The notes: a model not told the origin generated them from the sequence alone. Positions 6,636-17,259 are shown, numbered from the stretch's first letter. The stretch: DNA of 64,000 nucleotides from CAVSKL01 sp963728475 [NCBI: Candidatus Eiseniibacteriota bacterium] (GCA_963728475.1 CAVSKL010000004.1:1-64000); one strand, 5' to 3'. Translations and numbers: made by a program.

Positions 6636-9005
6636 CTAGGACCCCGCCGCCCACTTCCACTTCGCGACCTCGGGCATGTCCCTCCCGTGCTCGTGGGTGA
6701 ACAGCTCGTGCTCGATCAACTTGTCCCTGAGTTCCTGCTTGGCGTAGGCGGCCTGGGAGCGCAGCGTGGGTACGCGGTCGATCACGTCGATGGCCAGGTC
6801 GAAGCGGTCGAGGTCGTTCATCACCACCATGTCGAAGGGGGTGGTGGTGGTGCCCTCCTCCTTGTAGCCCCTCACGTGCAGGTTGTGGTGGTTGGTCCGC
6901 CGGTAGGTGAGCCGGTGGATGAGCCAGGGATAGCCGTGGTAGGCGAAGATGATCGGGCGGTCCTCGGTGAAGATCGCGTCGAAGTCGCGGTCGGAGAGGC
7001 CGTGCGGATGCTCGGTGTCGGGCTGGAGCTTCATCAGGTCCACCACGTTCACCACGCGGATCTTGAGATCCGGGAAGAAGCCGCGCAGCAGCGTCACCGA
7101 GGCCAGGGTTTCGAGGGTGGGCACGTCGCCGGCGCAGGCCATGACCACGTCCGGGTCGCCTCCCCGGTCGTTGCTCGCCCACTCCCAGATCCCGATCCCC
7201 GCGGTGCAGTGCTTGACCGCCGAATCCATGTCGAGCCACTGGTACTCCGGTTGCTTCCCGGCCACGATCACGTTCACGTAGTGGCGGCTGCGCAGACAGT
7301 GATCGGCCACCGACAGAAGACAGTTCGCGTCCGGCGGCAGGTACACCCGGATCACGCTGGCCTTCTTGTTCACCACGTGGTCGATGAACCCCGGGTCCTG
7401 GTGGCTGAGCCCGTTGTGATCCTGCCGCCAGACGTGGGAGGTCAGAAGGTAGTTGAGCGACGGGATCCGCCGCCGCCACGGGATGTCGCGGGTCGTCTTG
7501 AGCCACTTGGCGTGCTGGTTGAACATCGAGTCCACGATGTGAATGAACGCCTCGTAGCAGGAGAAGAAGCCGTGGCGGCCGGTGAGGATGTAGCCCTCCA
7601 GCCACCCCTGGCACTGGTGTTCGCTCAGCACCTCCATCACCCGGCCCTGGGGGTCCAGGTGGTCGTCGGATTCGATCCGCGGCTCGAGCCAGGTGCGGCC
7701 GGTGGCCTCGAACACCGCGGACAGCCGGTTGGAAGCGGTCTCGTCCGGCCCGAACATGCGAAAGTTGCGCTCGCCCGCGTTCTGCCTCATCACGTCCCGC
7801 AGGAACCCCGCGAGCACTTTGGTGGCCTCGGCGCGGACCGCCCCGGGCTTGGGGACGTTCACCGCGTATTCCCGGAAGTCCGGCATCCGGAGCTCCTGCA
7901 TGACCAGGCCGCCGTTGGAGTGCGGGTTGGCGCCCATGCGGCGCGCTCCCTTGGGGGCGAGCGCGGCCAGGTTCTCGACCAGCCGGCCGGTGTCGTCGAA
8001 GAGTTCCTCGGGCCGGTAGCTCCGCATCCACTCCACGAGCTGGCGCAGGTGCTCGGGGTTCTCGCGCACGTTGGGAAGCGGCACTTGGTGCGCCCGGAAG
8101 GTGCCTTCCACCTGCTGGCCGTCCACCACCTTGGGGCCGGTCCAGCCCTTGGGCGTGCGCAGGATCAACATCGGCCAGATCGGCCGGTCCGGCGCGCCCT
8201 TCCCCGAGCGCGCCCGCTTCTGGATCTCCGCGATGCGATCGGCCATCGCGTCCATTGTGGCGGCCATCGCCTGGTGCATGGCCTCGGGTTCGTCCCCCTC
8301 CACCCGGAAGACCTCGTAGCCGTAGCCCTGGAAGAGATGATCCAGCTCCTCGTCGGGAATCCGCGCGAGGATGGTGGGGTTGGCGATCTTGTAACCGTTC
8401 AGGTGGAGGATCGGGAGCACCGCGCCGTCGGTCCGAGGGTTCAGGAACTTGTTCCCGTGCCAGCCGGTGGCCGCGGGCCCGGTCTCGGCCTCCCCGTCGC
8501 CCACCACGCAGGCCACCACGAGATCCGGGTTGTCGAAGGCCGCCCCGAACGAATGGGCGAGCGAATAGCCCAGCTCCCCCCCCTCGTGGATCGAGCCCGG
8601 CGTCTCCGGCGCGCAATGGCTGGGGATGCCGCCGGGATAGGAGAACTGGGTGAAGAGCCGCTTCAGTCCGTCGGCGTCGCGGGAGACGTCCGGGTAGAGT
8701 TCGCTATAGGTCCCCTCCAGATAGGTATTGGCCACGATCCCCGGCGCTCCGTGGCCGGGTCCGGTCACGAAGATCACGTTCAGGTCGCGCTCGGTGATGA
8801 GCCGGTTCACGTGGAGGTAGATGAAGTTCAACCCGGGGGTCGTTCCCCAGTGACCGAGGAGCCGGGGCTTGATCTGCTCGGGTTTCAGGTCCTCCTGGAG
8901 AAGCGGATTGCCCCGGAGATAGATCTGGCCCACCGAGAGATAGTTCGCCGCCCGCCAGTAGGCGTTCATCCGCGCGAGCAACTCGCGCGAGAGGGTGTCC
9001 GACAT
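6636..9005 (-). CDS. xfp: Xylulose-5-phosphate/fructose-6-phosphate phosphoketolase
   Basis: A thiamine-diphosphate enzyme that cleaves xylulose 5-phosphate (and usually fructose 6-phosphate) with phosphate to acetyl phosphate plus glyceraldehyde 3-phosphate (or erythrose 4-phosphate). The 789 residues match the usual length. Visible motifs: [10 protein letters not shown] (51-60), TGPGHGAPG (81-89), [15 protein letters not shown] (141-155) and the diphosphate-binding GDGEAETG (169-176). The ATG at 9005 has GGAGGAGG upstream; an upstream in-frame extension to 9086 is low-complexity and unlikely. It lies 55 bp downstream of ackA on the same strand, so the two probably form an operon that yields ATP from acetyl phosphate. 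Confidence 0.95.
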   Translation of the reverse strand: MSDTLSRELLARMNAYWRAANYLSVGQIYLRGNPLLQEDLKPEQIKPRLLGHWGTTPGLNFIYLHVNRLITERDLNVIFVTGPGHGAPGIVANTYLEGTYSELYPDVSRDADGLKRLFTQFSYPGGIPSHCAPETPGSIHEGGELGYSLAHSFGAAFDNPDLVVACVVGDGEAETGPAATGWHGNKFLNPRTDGAVLPILHLNGYKIANPTILARIPDEELDHLFQGYGYEVFRVEGDEPEAMHQAMAATMDAMADRIAEIQKRARSGKGAPDRPIWPMLILRTPKGWTGPKVVDGQQVEGTFRAHQVPLPNVRENPEHLRQLVEWMRSYRPEELFDDTGRLVENLAALAPKGARRMGANPHSNGGLVMQELRMPDFREYAVNVPKPGAVRAEATKVLAGFLRDVMRQNAGERNFRMFGPDETASNRLSAVFEATGRTWLEPRIESDDHLDPQGRVMEVLSEHQCQGWLEGYILTGRHGFFSCYEAFIHIVDSMFNQHAKWLKTTRDIPWRRRIPSLNYLLTSHVWRQDHNGLSHQDPGFIDHVVNKKASVIRVYLPPDANCLLSVADHCLRSRHYVNVIVAGKQPEYQWLDMDSAVKHCTAGIGIWEWASNDRGGDPDVVMACAGDVPTLETLASVTLLRGFFPDLKIRVVNVVDLMKLQPDTEHPHGLSDRDFDAIFTEDRPIIFAYHGYPWLIHRLTYRRTNHHNLHVRGYKEEGTTTTPFDMVVMNDLDRFDLAIDVIDRVPTLRSQAAYAKQELRDKLIEHELFTHEHGRDMPEVAKWKWAAGS

Positions 9006-9060
9006 GTCGCCTCCTCCCTGGTCCCCGGCGGCCGGTCGAGCGGCCGCCCGTCCGGCCGGT

Positions 9061-10284
9061 TCAGCCGGCCGGACTCGCGCCCGCATCGTCGTCCGCCAGG
9101 AGGCCGGCGACGATCCGGGCCATCGTCTGTTCCTCGTCGGTGGGGATCACCCGCACCGTGACCGGCGCCGCCTCGGACGAGATTACCGCTTCCGAGCGGT
9201 CGTTCGCGCCCCCGTCGAGCCGTACCCCCAGGAATTCCAGGCCGGCGCAGATCTCGTCCCGGACCGCCGCCGCCCGCTCGCCGATCCCCCCCGAGAACAC
9301 CAGCGTGTCCAGGCCCTCCAGCGCCGCGGCCAGGGCGCCGATCGTCTTCCGAGCCTGGTAGCAGAAAAGCTCCACCGCCTCGGCCGCGGGGACCTCGCCC
9401 CGGCCGCGCGCGGCCAAAAGATCCCGCATGTCCCCGCTCGTTCCCGAGACCCCCAACAGCCCGCACTCATGGCTGATGAAGCGATCCAGCCGCTCCGCGT
9501 CGAAGCCCTCGGTCCGGAGCACTTGCACCAGGAAGCCGGGATCCAGGTCGCCGGGACGCGTGCTCATCACCAGCCCCGAGTTGGGGGTGAAGCCCATGGT
9601 GGTCTCCACCGGCCGGCCGTCCCGCACCGCGGCCATGCTGGCGCCGGAGCCCAGGTGGGCGAGCACCACCCGCCCCCGGGCCGCGTCGCCGCCCGCGGTT
9701 CGCTCCAGCTCTTCCAGGAGATACGTATAGGAGAGTCCGTGGAACCCGAACCGCCGGACGCCGCTCTCGAAATATCTTCGCGGGACCGGGAGCCGCTGCG
9801 CCCGGCCGGGGAGATCCCGGTGGAACACGGTGTCGAAGCACGCGATCTGGGGAACGTCCGGGAACCGCCGCCGGCAAGATTCCATGAGCCGGATCTCGCG
9901 GGGGAGGTGGTCCAGGTCGAGCGGCCCCAGCTCCCGCAGGTCGGCGAGAAGCTCCGGGGTGACCCGCCGGTGGCGGAGATGCCCGGCTCCGCCGTGGACC
10001 ACCCGGTGGCCCATCGCATCCGGCGCCGGGGATAATGCGTGCCGGGCCAGCCAGTCGAGGAGCCGGTCCGCCGCGCCCCCGTGGTCGGTCGCCTTCAACG
10101 CCACGTGCTCCCGGGAATCGCCGCCCGGCCGGGCCGCGCTCAGCTCGGCCCGGTCGGTCCCGATGTGGTCCACCATGCCGGAGAGCGCCCGCCGGGGGCG
10201 GCCGGCCGCGTCCGCTCCCTCGAACACCGCGAACTTGATGCTCGAGGACCCGGCGTTGAGGGTGAGGATCGGTCCCGTGCTCAC
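9061..10284 (-). CDS. ackA: Acetate kinase
   Basis: Converts acetyl phosphate and ADP to acetate and ATP. The 407-residue protein belongs to the ASKHA fold: phosphate motif [12 protein letters not shown] (8-19), [22 protein letters not shown], then [13 protein letters not shown] and [15 protein letters not shown], and [13 protein letters not shown] near the C-terminus. It is the first gene of the likely ackA-xfp operon. No phosphotransacetylase gene is adjacent, so here the enzyme most likely serves the phosphoketolase shunt. Confidence 0.95.
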   Translation of the reverse strand: MSTGPILTLNAGSSSIKFAVFEGADAAGRPRRALSGMVDHIGTDRAELSAARPGGDSREHVALKATDHGGAADRLLDWLARHALSPAPDAMGHRVVHGGAGHLRHRRVTPELLADLRELGPLDLDHLPREIRLMESCRRRFPDVPQIACFDTVFHRDLPGRAQRLPVPRRYFESGVRRFGFHGLSYTYLLEELERTAGGDAARGRVVLAHLGSGASMAAVRDGRPVETTMGFTPNSGLVMSTRPGDLDPGFLVQVLRTEGFDAERLDRFISHECGLLGVSGTSGDMRDLLAARGRGEVPAAEAVELFCYQARKTIGALAAALEGLDTLVFSGGIGERAAAVRDEICAGLEFLGVRLDGGANDRSEAVISSEAAPVTVRVIPTDEEQTMARIVAGLLADDDAGASPAG

Positions 10285-10612
10285 AAGTGCTTTCCATGCC
10301 GACGGGGCCGGCGGCGGAGTCCCGCTCGATTGCTTGCCTCGTGCCGCCGTGCGGCCGTCCCGCCATGGCGCGCTCAGCCTGAACGTGCGCCCCGGAAAGG
10401 GGGGCGGATGCGCGCCTATTCCGTGGCCCGATCACCAACCGTAGGTCCGGGCCTCGAGAGGTGTCAAGGCAGCCGGCCCCCTTCGCCGGGGCCGTGCGCC
10501 TTCACCCCCCCCTCCCGTCGCCTGCGGCGACGCGCCGGCCGGAAGCCCCCAGAAACGGGCTATAATCCCCGTCCCGACCCCCGGAAGCCATGCCCGCGGC
10601 GAGGACGAACGC
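10285..10612. other. Divergent intergenic region between ackA and the sensor kinase gene
   Basis: About 330 bp that must hold promoters for both directions. I see no convincing -35/-10 pair and no coding sequence; the region is uniformly GC-rich. Confidence 0.4.
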
Positions 10613-11845
10613 ATGCCCCAGGACACGATCCGCCACAGCCTCCGCGAACGGGTGAAGGAGCTCACCGCGCTCCATCGCACCGCGCGCCTCCTGCAGGATA
10701 CCCACCGGCCCCCGGAGGAGTTGGTGGCGGAGCTCGCCGGGTTGCTGCCCGCCGCCTGGCAGTATCCCGAGGTTGCCGCGGCGCGGATCCGGATCCTGGA
10801 CCGGGAGTACGCCGGGCCGGGCTTCCGCGAGACCCCCTGGATGCAGCAGGTCCCGTTCTCCGTTCCCGCCGACGGTGAGGGTCCCGCCGCCGAGGGGCTC
10901 CTGGAGATCTGCTACCTGGCTGAGCGCCCTCCCGCCGACGAGGGCCCCTTCCTCCGTGAAGAACGGGATCTCATCGACTCCCTGGCGGAAATGCTCCGCA
11001 TGTATCTCCAGCATCATCTGGCCGGCCGGGCCGCGCACCGCGCGCACGACGAGCTCGAACGCGAGGTGCGCCGGCGGACCGAGGAGCTGGAGGCGATGAA
11101 CGAGGCGCTGCAGGCGGAGATCGCCGAGCACCGGCGGGCCCGGGCCGAGGTGGAGCGCCACCGGGAGCAGCTCCGCCGGCTGGCGGCGGAACTCGCGCTC
11201 ACCGAGGAACGTGAACGCCGCGCCATCGCCGCCGACCTCCACGACAACCTGGGCCAGGCCCTGGCCTTCGTGAAGATGCGCCTGGCCCAGTTCGCCGGGG
11301 ATGCGGTCTTCTGCGGGTTCGAGCTGAGCCTGCGCGAGATTCTCGGCCTGGTGGACGAGGCCATCCGCTACACCCGGACTTTGACCGGCGAGCTGAGCCC
11401 GGCGGTCCTCTACGAGCTCGGGCTCGGCCCCGCCCTGGAATCGCTGGGGGAGCAGTTCGCCGCCAAGCACGGGGTCCGGGTCCGGGTAACCGCGGCCGCC
11501 GGTCTCCCTCCGCTTCCCCAAGCGACCCAGGTGATGCTGTTCAAGTCGGTGCGCGAGCTTCTCACCAACGCGGTCAAGCACGGCCGCCCCGGAACCGTCC
11601 GGATCGCTCTCGACCGCGACCGGGACACGCTCCGGATCCGGGTCGCCGACGACGGCTCGGGGTTCGATCCGGCCCGCGCCGAGGCCGCCGCGGCGGGCGC
11701 GGAGACCGGGACCTTCGGCCTCTTCAGCATCCGGGAGCGGGTGACCCACCTGGGAGGGAGGTTCGACGTGGCCTCCTCGCCCGGGGCGGGGGCGATCATC
11801 GTCCTTGGGATCCCCCTGGCCGCGGGCGCAGGGAGCGCGAGATGA
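10613..11845 (+). CDS. Cytoplasmic sensor histidine kinase, NarL-partner type (HisKA_3)
   Basis: 410 residues without a membrane segment. An N-terminal region of about 125 residues may be a GAF-like sensor; a coiled coil spans about 140-205 (EELEAMNEALQAEIAEHRRA). The dimerisation/phosphoacceptor helix has RAIAADLHDNLGQAL with His210, and the ATPase domain has ELLTNAVKHG (315-324), VADDGSGF and FGLFSIRERV. The HisKA_3 type pairs with LuxR-type regulators, exactly what follows: the stop overlaps the next gene by 4 bp (ATGA). The signal is unknown; the downstream ammonium transporter makes nitrogen status one guess. Confidence 0.88.
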   Translation: MPQDTIRHSLRERVKELTALHRTARLLQDTHRPPEELVAELAGLLPAAWQYPEVAAARIRILDREYAGPGFRETPWMQQVPFSVPADGEGPAAEGLLEICYLAERPPADEGPFLREERDLIDSLAEMLRMYLQHHLAGRAAHRAHDELEREVRRRTEELEAMNEALQAEIAEHRRARAEVERHREQLRRLAAELALTEERERRAIAADLHDNLGQALAFVKMRLAQFAGDAVFCGFELSLREILGLVDEAIRYTRTLTGELSPAVLYELGLGPALESLGEQFAAKHGVRVRVTAAAGLPPLPQATQVMLFKSVRELLTNAVKHGRPGTVRIALDRDRDTLRIRVADDGSGFDPARAEAAAAGAETGTFGLFSIRERVTHLGGRFDVASSPGAGAIIVLGIPLAAGAGSAR

Positions 11846-12492
11846 CGGTGCGGGTGCTCCTCGCCGACGACCATCTCCTCTTTCGGGACGGGCTCCGTTC
11901 CCTGCTTCAGCGCACCTCCGGGTTCGAGGTGGTGGGTGAGGCCGCGGACGGCCTGGAGGTGCTCCGGCTCGTGGAGAAGCTCCTGCCCGATCTGGTCCTG
12001 CTCGACGTCTCCATGCCGGGAATGAACGGCGTCGAAGCCGCCCGGGGCATCGCCGCCCGGGCCCCCGGAAGCCGGGTGCTGGTCGTCTCCATGCACGCCG
12101 ACCGGCGGTTCGTGGCCGAGAGCCTGCGCGCCGGGGCCCGGGGCTACCTCCTCAAGGACAGCGCGTTCCCGGAGGTATTGCGGGCAATCCGGGTGGTTCT
12201 CGACGGGCACGTATACCTGAGCCCGGCCGTCACCGACGTGGTGGCCCAGGACTTTGCGGTCCATGATCCGCCCCGGGAGAGCTCCGCCTTCGGGCTCCTC
12301 ACCCCCAGGGAACGTGAAGTGCTGCAGCTGATTTCGGAAGGGCTCGCCACCAAGGAGATCGCGGACCGGCTCGCTCTCAGCGCCAAGACCATCGAGACCC
12401 ACCGGCGGCAGATTATGGACAAACTCTGTCTTCATTCCGTGGCCGAACTCACGAAATACGCGATCCGGGAAGGCCTCACCCCGCTCGACTGA
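11842..12492 (+). CDS. NarL/FixJ-family response regulator
   Basis: 216 residues: receiver domain (1-120) with acidic pocket Asp9/Asp10, phosphoacceptor Asp55 (LVLLDVSMPG) and Lys in YLLKDS, followed by a LuxR-type helix-turn-helix (LTPREREVLQLISEGLATKE, then KTIETHRRQIMDKL). It is coupled to the upstream kinase by a 4-bp overlap. It probably activates or represses genes when phosphorylated; the transporter gene 140 bp downstream is a candidate target. Confidence 0.93.
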   Translation: MTVRVLLADDHLLFRDGLRSLLQRTSGFEVVGEAADGLEVLRLVEKLLPDLVLLDVSMPGMNGVEAARGIAARAPGSRVLVVSMHADRRFVAESLRAGARGYLLKDSAFPEVLRAIRVVLDGHVYLSPAVTDVVAQDFAVHDPPRESSAFGLLTPREREVLQLISEGLATKEIADRLALSAKTIETHRRQIMDKLCLHSVAELTKYAIREGLTPLD

Positions 12493-12631
12493 TCCTCCCG
12501 CCTCAGGAATCGCGAACCCCGATATCAGGCTTTCCCCGATTGAGGCCCCGCCCCACCGCGCTCATGTTCCCGGGGTGGCGTGCGCCCCGCCGTCCATCCG
12601 GCCGGCCGGTCGCGCGTGAGGGGAGGATCCG

Positions 12632-13852
12632 ATGCCGAACTTCGATACCGGCAACACCGGCTTCATGCTGGTGGCCACGAGCCTGGTCATGCTGATGACC
12701 CCGGGACTGGCCTTCTTCTACGGGGGCCTGGTGGGCCGGAAGAACGTGCTCACGATCATGATCCAGAGCTTCGTCTCCATGGGCGTCACCACCATCCTGT
12801 GGTGGGCCTGCGGCTATTCGCTCTGCTTCAGCGGCGGCGCCGGCGGGGTGATCGGCGATCTCCACCTGGCCTTTCTCCACGGCGTGGGCCCGAACACCGC
12901 CTTCGGGGACGGCCACATCCCGCTCCTGGTGTTCATCGCCTACCAGATGATGTTCGCGATCATCACCCCGGCGCTCATCACCGGCGCGTTCGCGAACCGG
13001 GTGCGGTTCGGCGCCTACCTTCTCTTCCTGGTGGCCTGGCTCTTCCTGGTCTACTTCCCCTTTGTGCACATGATCTGGGGCGGCGGGCTCCTGGCCAGGT
13101 GGGGGGTGCTGGACTTCGCGGGCGGGATCGTGGTGCACAACATCGCGGGGATGGCCGCGCTGGCCTCGGTTCTGTACGTGGGCCGGCGGAGGGTGGCGGA
13201 CAGCGTGCCCCACAGCATTCCCCTGGTGGCCCTGGGGACCGGGCTCCTGTGGTTCGGCTGGTACGGCTTCAACGCGGGAAGCGAACTCCGGGTGGACGCG
13301 GTGACCGGCCTCGCGTTCTTCAACACCGATCTCGCCGCGTCCTTCGCCGGGCCCACCTGGTTGCTTCTGGCCTGGGTCTTCGAGCGGAAGCCCAAGTTCC
13401 TGGGGCTCCTCACCGGGGCGGTGGCGGGGCTGGCCACCATCACCCCCTGCGCCGGCTACGTGACCCCCGCCAGCGCGGCGGCGATCGGCGTGCTCTCCGG
13501 CGTCGTCTGCTACTTCGCGGTCAACCTGAAGAACCGCCTCCACTGGGACGACGCGCTGGACGTGTGGGGCGTGCACGGGGTGGGCGGCATGCTCGGCATC
13601 ATCATGCTGGGGGTCCTCGGCAGCACCGCCGTCAACGCCGCCGGCCAGAACGGCCTGCTCCACGGCAACCCGGCCTTTTTCGGCAAGCAGCTGGGGGCGG
13701 TGGCGTTCTCGTCGGTGTACGCCTTCGGGTTCACCTGGGTGATGCTGGTCCTCATCAACCGGATCACCAAGGTGCGGACCAGCGAGGCCGACGAGACCGC
13801 GGGACTCGACTTCGCGCTCCACGGCGAGGCCGCCTACGAACAGGCCCTGTAA
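12632..13852 (+). CDS. amtB: Ammonium transporter, Amt/MEP/Rh family
   Basis: A 406-residue inner-membrane channel with about 11 transmembrane helices. Family signatures are clear: LMTPGLAFFYGG near residue 25, the two pore histidines in VVHNIAGMAAL (about 169) and VWGVHGVGGMLG (about 315), and AFFNTDLAASFAGPTW. The N-terminus reads MPNFDTGNTGF with no long signal peptide. ATG 12632 has GGGGAGG upstream. Unusually for amtB, no glnK (PII) gene lies next to it within the window. Confidence 0.94.
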   Translation: MPNFDTGNTGFMLVATSLVMLMTPGLAFFYGGLVGRKNVLTIMIQSFVSMGVTTILWWACGYSLCFSGGAGGVIGDLHLAFLHGVGPNTAFGDGHIPLLVFIAYQMMFAIITPALITGAFANRVRFGAYLLFLVAWLFLVYFPFVHMIWGGGLLARWGVLDFAGGIVVHNIAGMAALASVLYVGRRRVADSVPHSIPLVALGTGLLWFGWYGFNAGSELRVDAVTGLAFFNTDLAASFAGPTWLLLAWVFERKPKFLGLLTGAVAGLATITPCAGYVTPASAAAIGVLSGVVCYFAVNLKNRLHWDDALDVWGVHGVGGMLGIIMLGVLGSTAVNAAGQNGLLHGNPAFFGKQLGAVAFSSVYAFGFTWVMLVLINRITKVRTSEADETAGLDFALHGEAAYEQAL

Positions 13853-14027
13853 CGGCCCGCCGGGGATGGGGAAGGGGTGATGAAGGGGACTCTGGCGGCG
13901 GCGGCCACCGGGCGGACGACCAGGGCGGGCTTCCCTTCGGAACCGACGACGGCCCGGTCCGGCAGTCGGGCACGGTGGCCTCGGAGGTGACGCTGGGGCC
14001 ACGGAGGCCTTCCGGCAAGTCCCGACC

Positions 14028-14063
14028 GGCGAGGGCCCGCGGGGAAACCCGCGGGCCCTCGCC
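14028..14063 (+). terminator. Perfect 16-bp hairpin with GAAA tetraloop between convergent genes
   Basis: Arms 14028-14043 and 14048-14063 are perfect complements around a GAAA loop. It lies 175 bp after amtB and 80 bp before the end of the convergent membrane-protein gene, a terminator position for either strand. There is no T run on either side, so it is not a classic intrinsic terminator; a stem-only terminator or RNA-stability element is possible. Confidence 0.5.
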
Positions 14064-14142
14064 GTGGGCGCCGGGGCCGGCGGCGGGGTATCCCGGGGGC
14101 CCGGTTCGCGGCCTGGTGGCGGGGCCCCGGTCCCGCGGACCC

Positions 14143-14640
14143 TCAGCGCCTCTGGTGATGCGGCTCGCGGATCGGGGGCACGTGCTCCCGGACCCTGTGT
14201 TCCTCGGGAACGTGGTACGCCAGCGGTCGGCCGGCGATCGCGCCGAGCAGGATCCCGTAGGCGAGGTGTCCGATCAGCGACCAGAACACCGCCGGAAATC
14301 CGCCGGCGTGGGCGTGGAAGAACCCGCCGCCCACCATCGGCACGAACACCGCCTCGGCCAGGAACCAGAGGATGCCGCCCCAGAAGAGCCCCTTCGCCCA
14401 GGACGCACCGGGAAGGCCGTGGTAGGCCGCATTGCCGTAGATGAACGCGAACACCAGCACGCCGAGGACGAAGTGGATGAACAGCCCGACGCCCCAGCTC
14501 ACCCCCAGGAGCCCGCCGATCATCTTCGCGATGTCCATGGAGTGCCCCACCCCCCAGGGAGCGATGAAGTAGAGCACGACGGTGAAGGCGAGGGTGGCGA
14601 TGAGCCCGCCGAGCAGGGTGCGTCCGAATGGGGGTCTCAT
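14143..14640 (-). CDS. Small four-helix membrane protein
   Basis: 165 residues with four hydrophobic segments (about 8-28, 40-70, 86-105 and 117-140) and a charged His/Arg/Pro-rich C-terminal tail. It resembles DUF6789-type membrane proteins of unknown function, a tentative assignment from memory. The ATG at 14640 has GGAG 7 bases upstream. It is convergent with amtB and transcribed alone. Confidence 0.7.
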   Translation of the reverse strand: MRPPFGRTLLGGLIATLAFTVVLYFIAPWGVGHSMDIAKMIGGLLGVSWGVGLFIHFVLGVLVFAFIYGNAAYHGLPGASWAKGLFWGGILWFLAEAVFVPMVGGGFFHAHAGGFPAVFWSLIGHLAYGILLGAIAGRPLAYHVPEEHRVREHVPPIREPHHQRR

Positions 14641-14920
14641 GATCGACTCCTTTCATTGCAGGACAATTGTTTGCCAAGTCCGGCCGGCAATGGGGGATCG
14701 GGATCTCCCGGGGCCCGAAACCGAAGCCGGCGGCCCTCCTTTTCTTTCTAGCAGACCCGGGCGGATCGGGCAAACCGGCCGGCCGCCCCGGGGACGCCTG
14801 TTCAAGTCCGCCGTCCAGCGGTTATGGTCATTTCATGGGGGAGTGCTAAACACACGGACGGCAGCAAGACGCCCCGGGTCGCGCGCACTTCTCCATGCTC
14901 TCAACAAGGAGGAGGCATCC

Positions 14921-17257
14921 ATGACCGCGCCGTTCAGGCCGAACACTCGTCCGCTCGTCACGCTCCTGGCCGGCCTCGCTCTGGGGGCCGCCGGGGTGGC
15001 GGCGCCCGCGAGCGCGGGCCTTCAGGGGATCAGCTACGCCCTCAGCCCCACCTACGACGTGGTGCGCTGGGACGGCAAGCTCGGCATGGAGAACACCGAA
15101 CTCTACGGGGGCCGGCTGGGGATCGACTTCGGACGCATGATCGCGGTGCAGGGCTACTACCTGATCCGGCCCAATGTGACCACCCGGCTGGGCGACACCG
15201 GTCTCCGGGACATGAGCATGAACCCGCTTGCCGACCGCGAGCTGGACGTCTCCAACTACGGCGCCGACCTGATCCTGAACCTCGGGACCGCCGGCGTGGT
15301 GCCCTACCTGAAGGCGGGGGGCGGCGTCCTCCAGTTCCGCCCCGACCGCGGGGGGGACGTGCGCCAGATCGGGATCAAGGCGGGGGGTGGCGTGCGCTTC
15401 GGCATCGACCGGCTGCAGGCCGACCTCTACGCCGAGGACCTGGCGTTCCGGCTCGACCGCTACGACCTGGCCCCGCCCGCGGGCGGCCCCTATCCCGTCG
15501 ATCCCCGGACCAACGACATCCGCCACAATCTCACGGTGGGCGCGGGGCTGACCTTCTTCCTCGGCGGCTACCGGGGCGACCGGCTGAACGACGCCGACCG
15601 CGCGGTGCTCGACCGCTACCGCCATGGGCTGAGCGGGCTCTCGATCCCGGTGGAGCCCTTCTTCGGCCGGCTCGGTTACAACGACAAGCTCGACCTGGAG
15701 AGCCAGGACGTGCTCGGCATCAGGACCGGCTTCGACTTCGGCCGCTACTTCGGGATCCGCGGCTACTACTGGCGCGGGGTCAACGACCAGCTCCAGAAGT
15801 TCCGCCCGGTGCAGAGCTGGGGCGGCGAGGCGCAGTTCAACCTGAACTCCGGCGAGGGGATCGTGCCTTACCTGGTGGCCGGGGTGGGCGAACTCGACTT
15901 CCGCAAGGAGTACCGGGACCGGAACGGCAACCCCCGGAACGACAAGACCGCGCTGATCGCCGGAGGCGGTCTGGGCTTCAACCTGAGCGACCGGTTCCGG
16001 GTGGACGTGGCCGGCCGCGACTACGTGTTCAGCGAGAACCGGCTCCAGGACACCGTCGGCCCCGACGAGCTTTTCTCCAACTGGATGCTGAGCGCGAGCG
16101 TGGGTTTCAGCCTGGGCGGCTCTTCGCCTTCGGGTCAGCGGCCGCTGATCGGGGGCGGCGCTTCGGAGATCCCGTCCGCCGCGGAGCCGGTTTCCGAGGC
16201 CGAGCCGGAGAAGCTCGCCGAACCCGGGGTGCCCGGGCCGGCGACGCCGGGTGAAGCGGCCGTGGCCGAGACCACCGAGACCGTCACCGTGGACGAGAAC
16301 GGGCGGATCACCCGGACCGGGCCCGCGGGCGAAAGGGGTCCGGGAAGGAAGATGGTGATCGAGAAGAAGGAGATCGAGCCGGCCGGCGGATACGCCGGAG
16401 AGCGCACAATTACCGTCCCCGTTCCCACCGAGGGGGAGATCTACATCCGCTACGGGACCCCCGGTGGGGTGAGCATCGAGTCCCGGAACGCCTCGGGCGG
16501 GGAAGCCGGCGCCGCCGCCGGTTCCGCGACGGGAGCGACGGGCGGCCGGGCCGAGGCGGCTCCGGTGGACCGCGAGGCCATCCGGCAGGCGGTGCACGAG
16601 GAGCTTCAGAAGGCCGGCCTCCTGAACCCCGAGGGCGCGGGGGCGGCGGGGCTGACCGGCGGCGACCTGGACAAGCTGGCCCGCGAGCTGGACGAGCGAA
16701 TCGATCGGCGGGTGGACGAGCAGGTGAAGGCGGCGATGGCCGGAACCTCCGGGGAGAAGGGCGAGACCTCGGTGGCCGGCTCCAGCGCCGCCGAGCCGTC
16801 CGGGGGCGGGGGCACGGCGGCGGAACCCGGCGCCGAGCCCTACCGCCGGCGCTTCCACGGGTTCCGCCCCTACACCGGGTGGAACGTGGACGACCCGGGG
16901 CAGATCGTGTTCGGAGGCCGGGTGAACATGGGACCGGTCACCCGCAACTCGCGGATCCTGTTCATGCCGGAGCTGGCGCTGGGGTTCGGGAGCGACGTCA
17001 CCAGCTATCTCCTGGACGCCGGCCTCCACTTCGACATCGCCCACCTGGGCGGCCGCACCGACTGGACCCCGTTCCTCGAGACCTCGGTGGGCATCCTGCA
17101 CTACGCGAGCCACGGGAACGGGAACACCGACCTGGTGCTGAACCTGGGTTACGGGGTGAGCGCCAACTTCGGCGCGGTGACCGCGTTCGCGGAGCACCAG
17201 GGGGTGGATCTCTTCGACCACAACCGCATCCTGGTGGGGCTCCGGGTCCTGGAGTAG
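14921..17257 (+). CDS. Multi-barrel outer-membrane protein with internal duplication
   Basis: A 778-residue exported protein with a signal peptide (1-32, ...APASA|GLQ). Two clearly duplicated beta-barrel modules follow: residues about 33-235 and 241-402, each with a FGRxGYNDKLxxE-like start, GxDFGRxxxxxGYY, VPYLxAGxG and a final FxLGG. A Pro/Glu/Ala linker contains VPTEGEIYIRYGTPGGVSIE (about 501-520) and amphipathic helices (550-606). A third, different barrel closes the protein (about 644-778). ATG 14921 has AAGGAGGAGG upstream. The next gene starts 2 bp later and shares the RYGxPGGV motif, so the two probably form one envelope complex. The roughly 280 bp upstream of the start hold no gene. 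Confidence 0.75.
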   Translation: MTAPFRPNTRPLVTLLAGLALGAAGVAAPASAGLQGISYALSPTYDVVRWDGKLGMENTELYGGRLGIDFGRMIAVQGYYLIRPNVTTRLGDTGLRDMSMNPLADRELDVSNYGADLILNLGTAGVVPYLKAGGGVLQFRPDRGGDVRQIGIKAGGGVRFGIDRLQADLYAEDLAFRLDRYDLAPPAGGPYPVDPRTNDIRHNLTVGAGLTFFLGGYRGDRLNDADRAVLDRYRHGLSGLSIPVEPFFGRLGYNDKLDLESQDVLGIRTGFDFGRYFGIRGYYWRGVNDQLQKFRPVQSWGGEAQFNLNSGEGIVPYLVAGVGELDFRKEYRDRNGNPRNDKTALIAGGGLGFNLSDRFRVDVAGRDYVFSENRLQDTVGPDELFSNWMLSASVGFSLGGSSPSGQRPLIGGGASEIPSAAEPVSEAEPEKLAEPGVPGPATPGEAAVAETTETVTVDENGRITRTGPAGERGPGRKMVIEKKEIEPAGGYAGERTITVPVPTEGEIYIRYGTPGGVSIESRNASGGEAGAAAGSATGATGGRAEAAPVDREAIRQAVHEELQKAGLLNPEGAGAAGLTGGDLDKLARELDERIDRRVDEQVKAAMAGTSGEKGETSVAGSSAAEPSGGGGTAAEPGAEPYRRRFHGFRPYTGWNVDDPGQIVFGGRVNMGPVTRNSRILFMPELALGFGSDVTSYLLDAGLHFDIAHLGGRTDWTPFLETSVGILHYASHGNGNTDLVLNLGYGVSANFGAVTAFAEHQGVDLFDHNRILVGLRVLE

Positions 17258-17259
17258 CC

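Noticed and set aside
6357-9161. Plus-strand open frame of 934 codons opposite xfp
   Set aside because: It is antisense to a complete phosphoketolase gene. Long antisense frames are common at this GC content, and its composition (His/Val/Gly/Arg) fits no protein family.
12503-14773. Minus-strand frame of 756 codons opposite amtB
   Set aside because: It is antisense to the ammonium transporter and the small membrane-protein region, with no domain.
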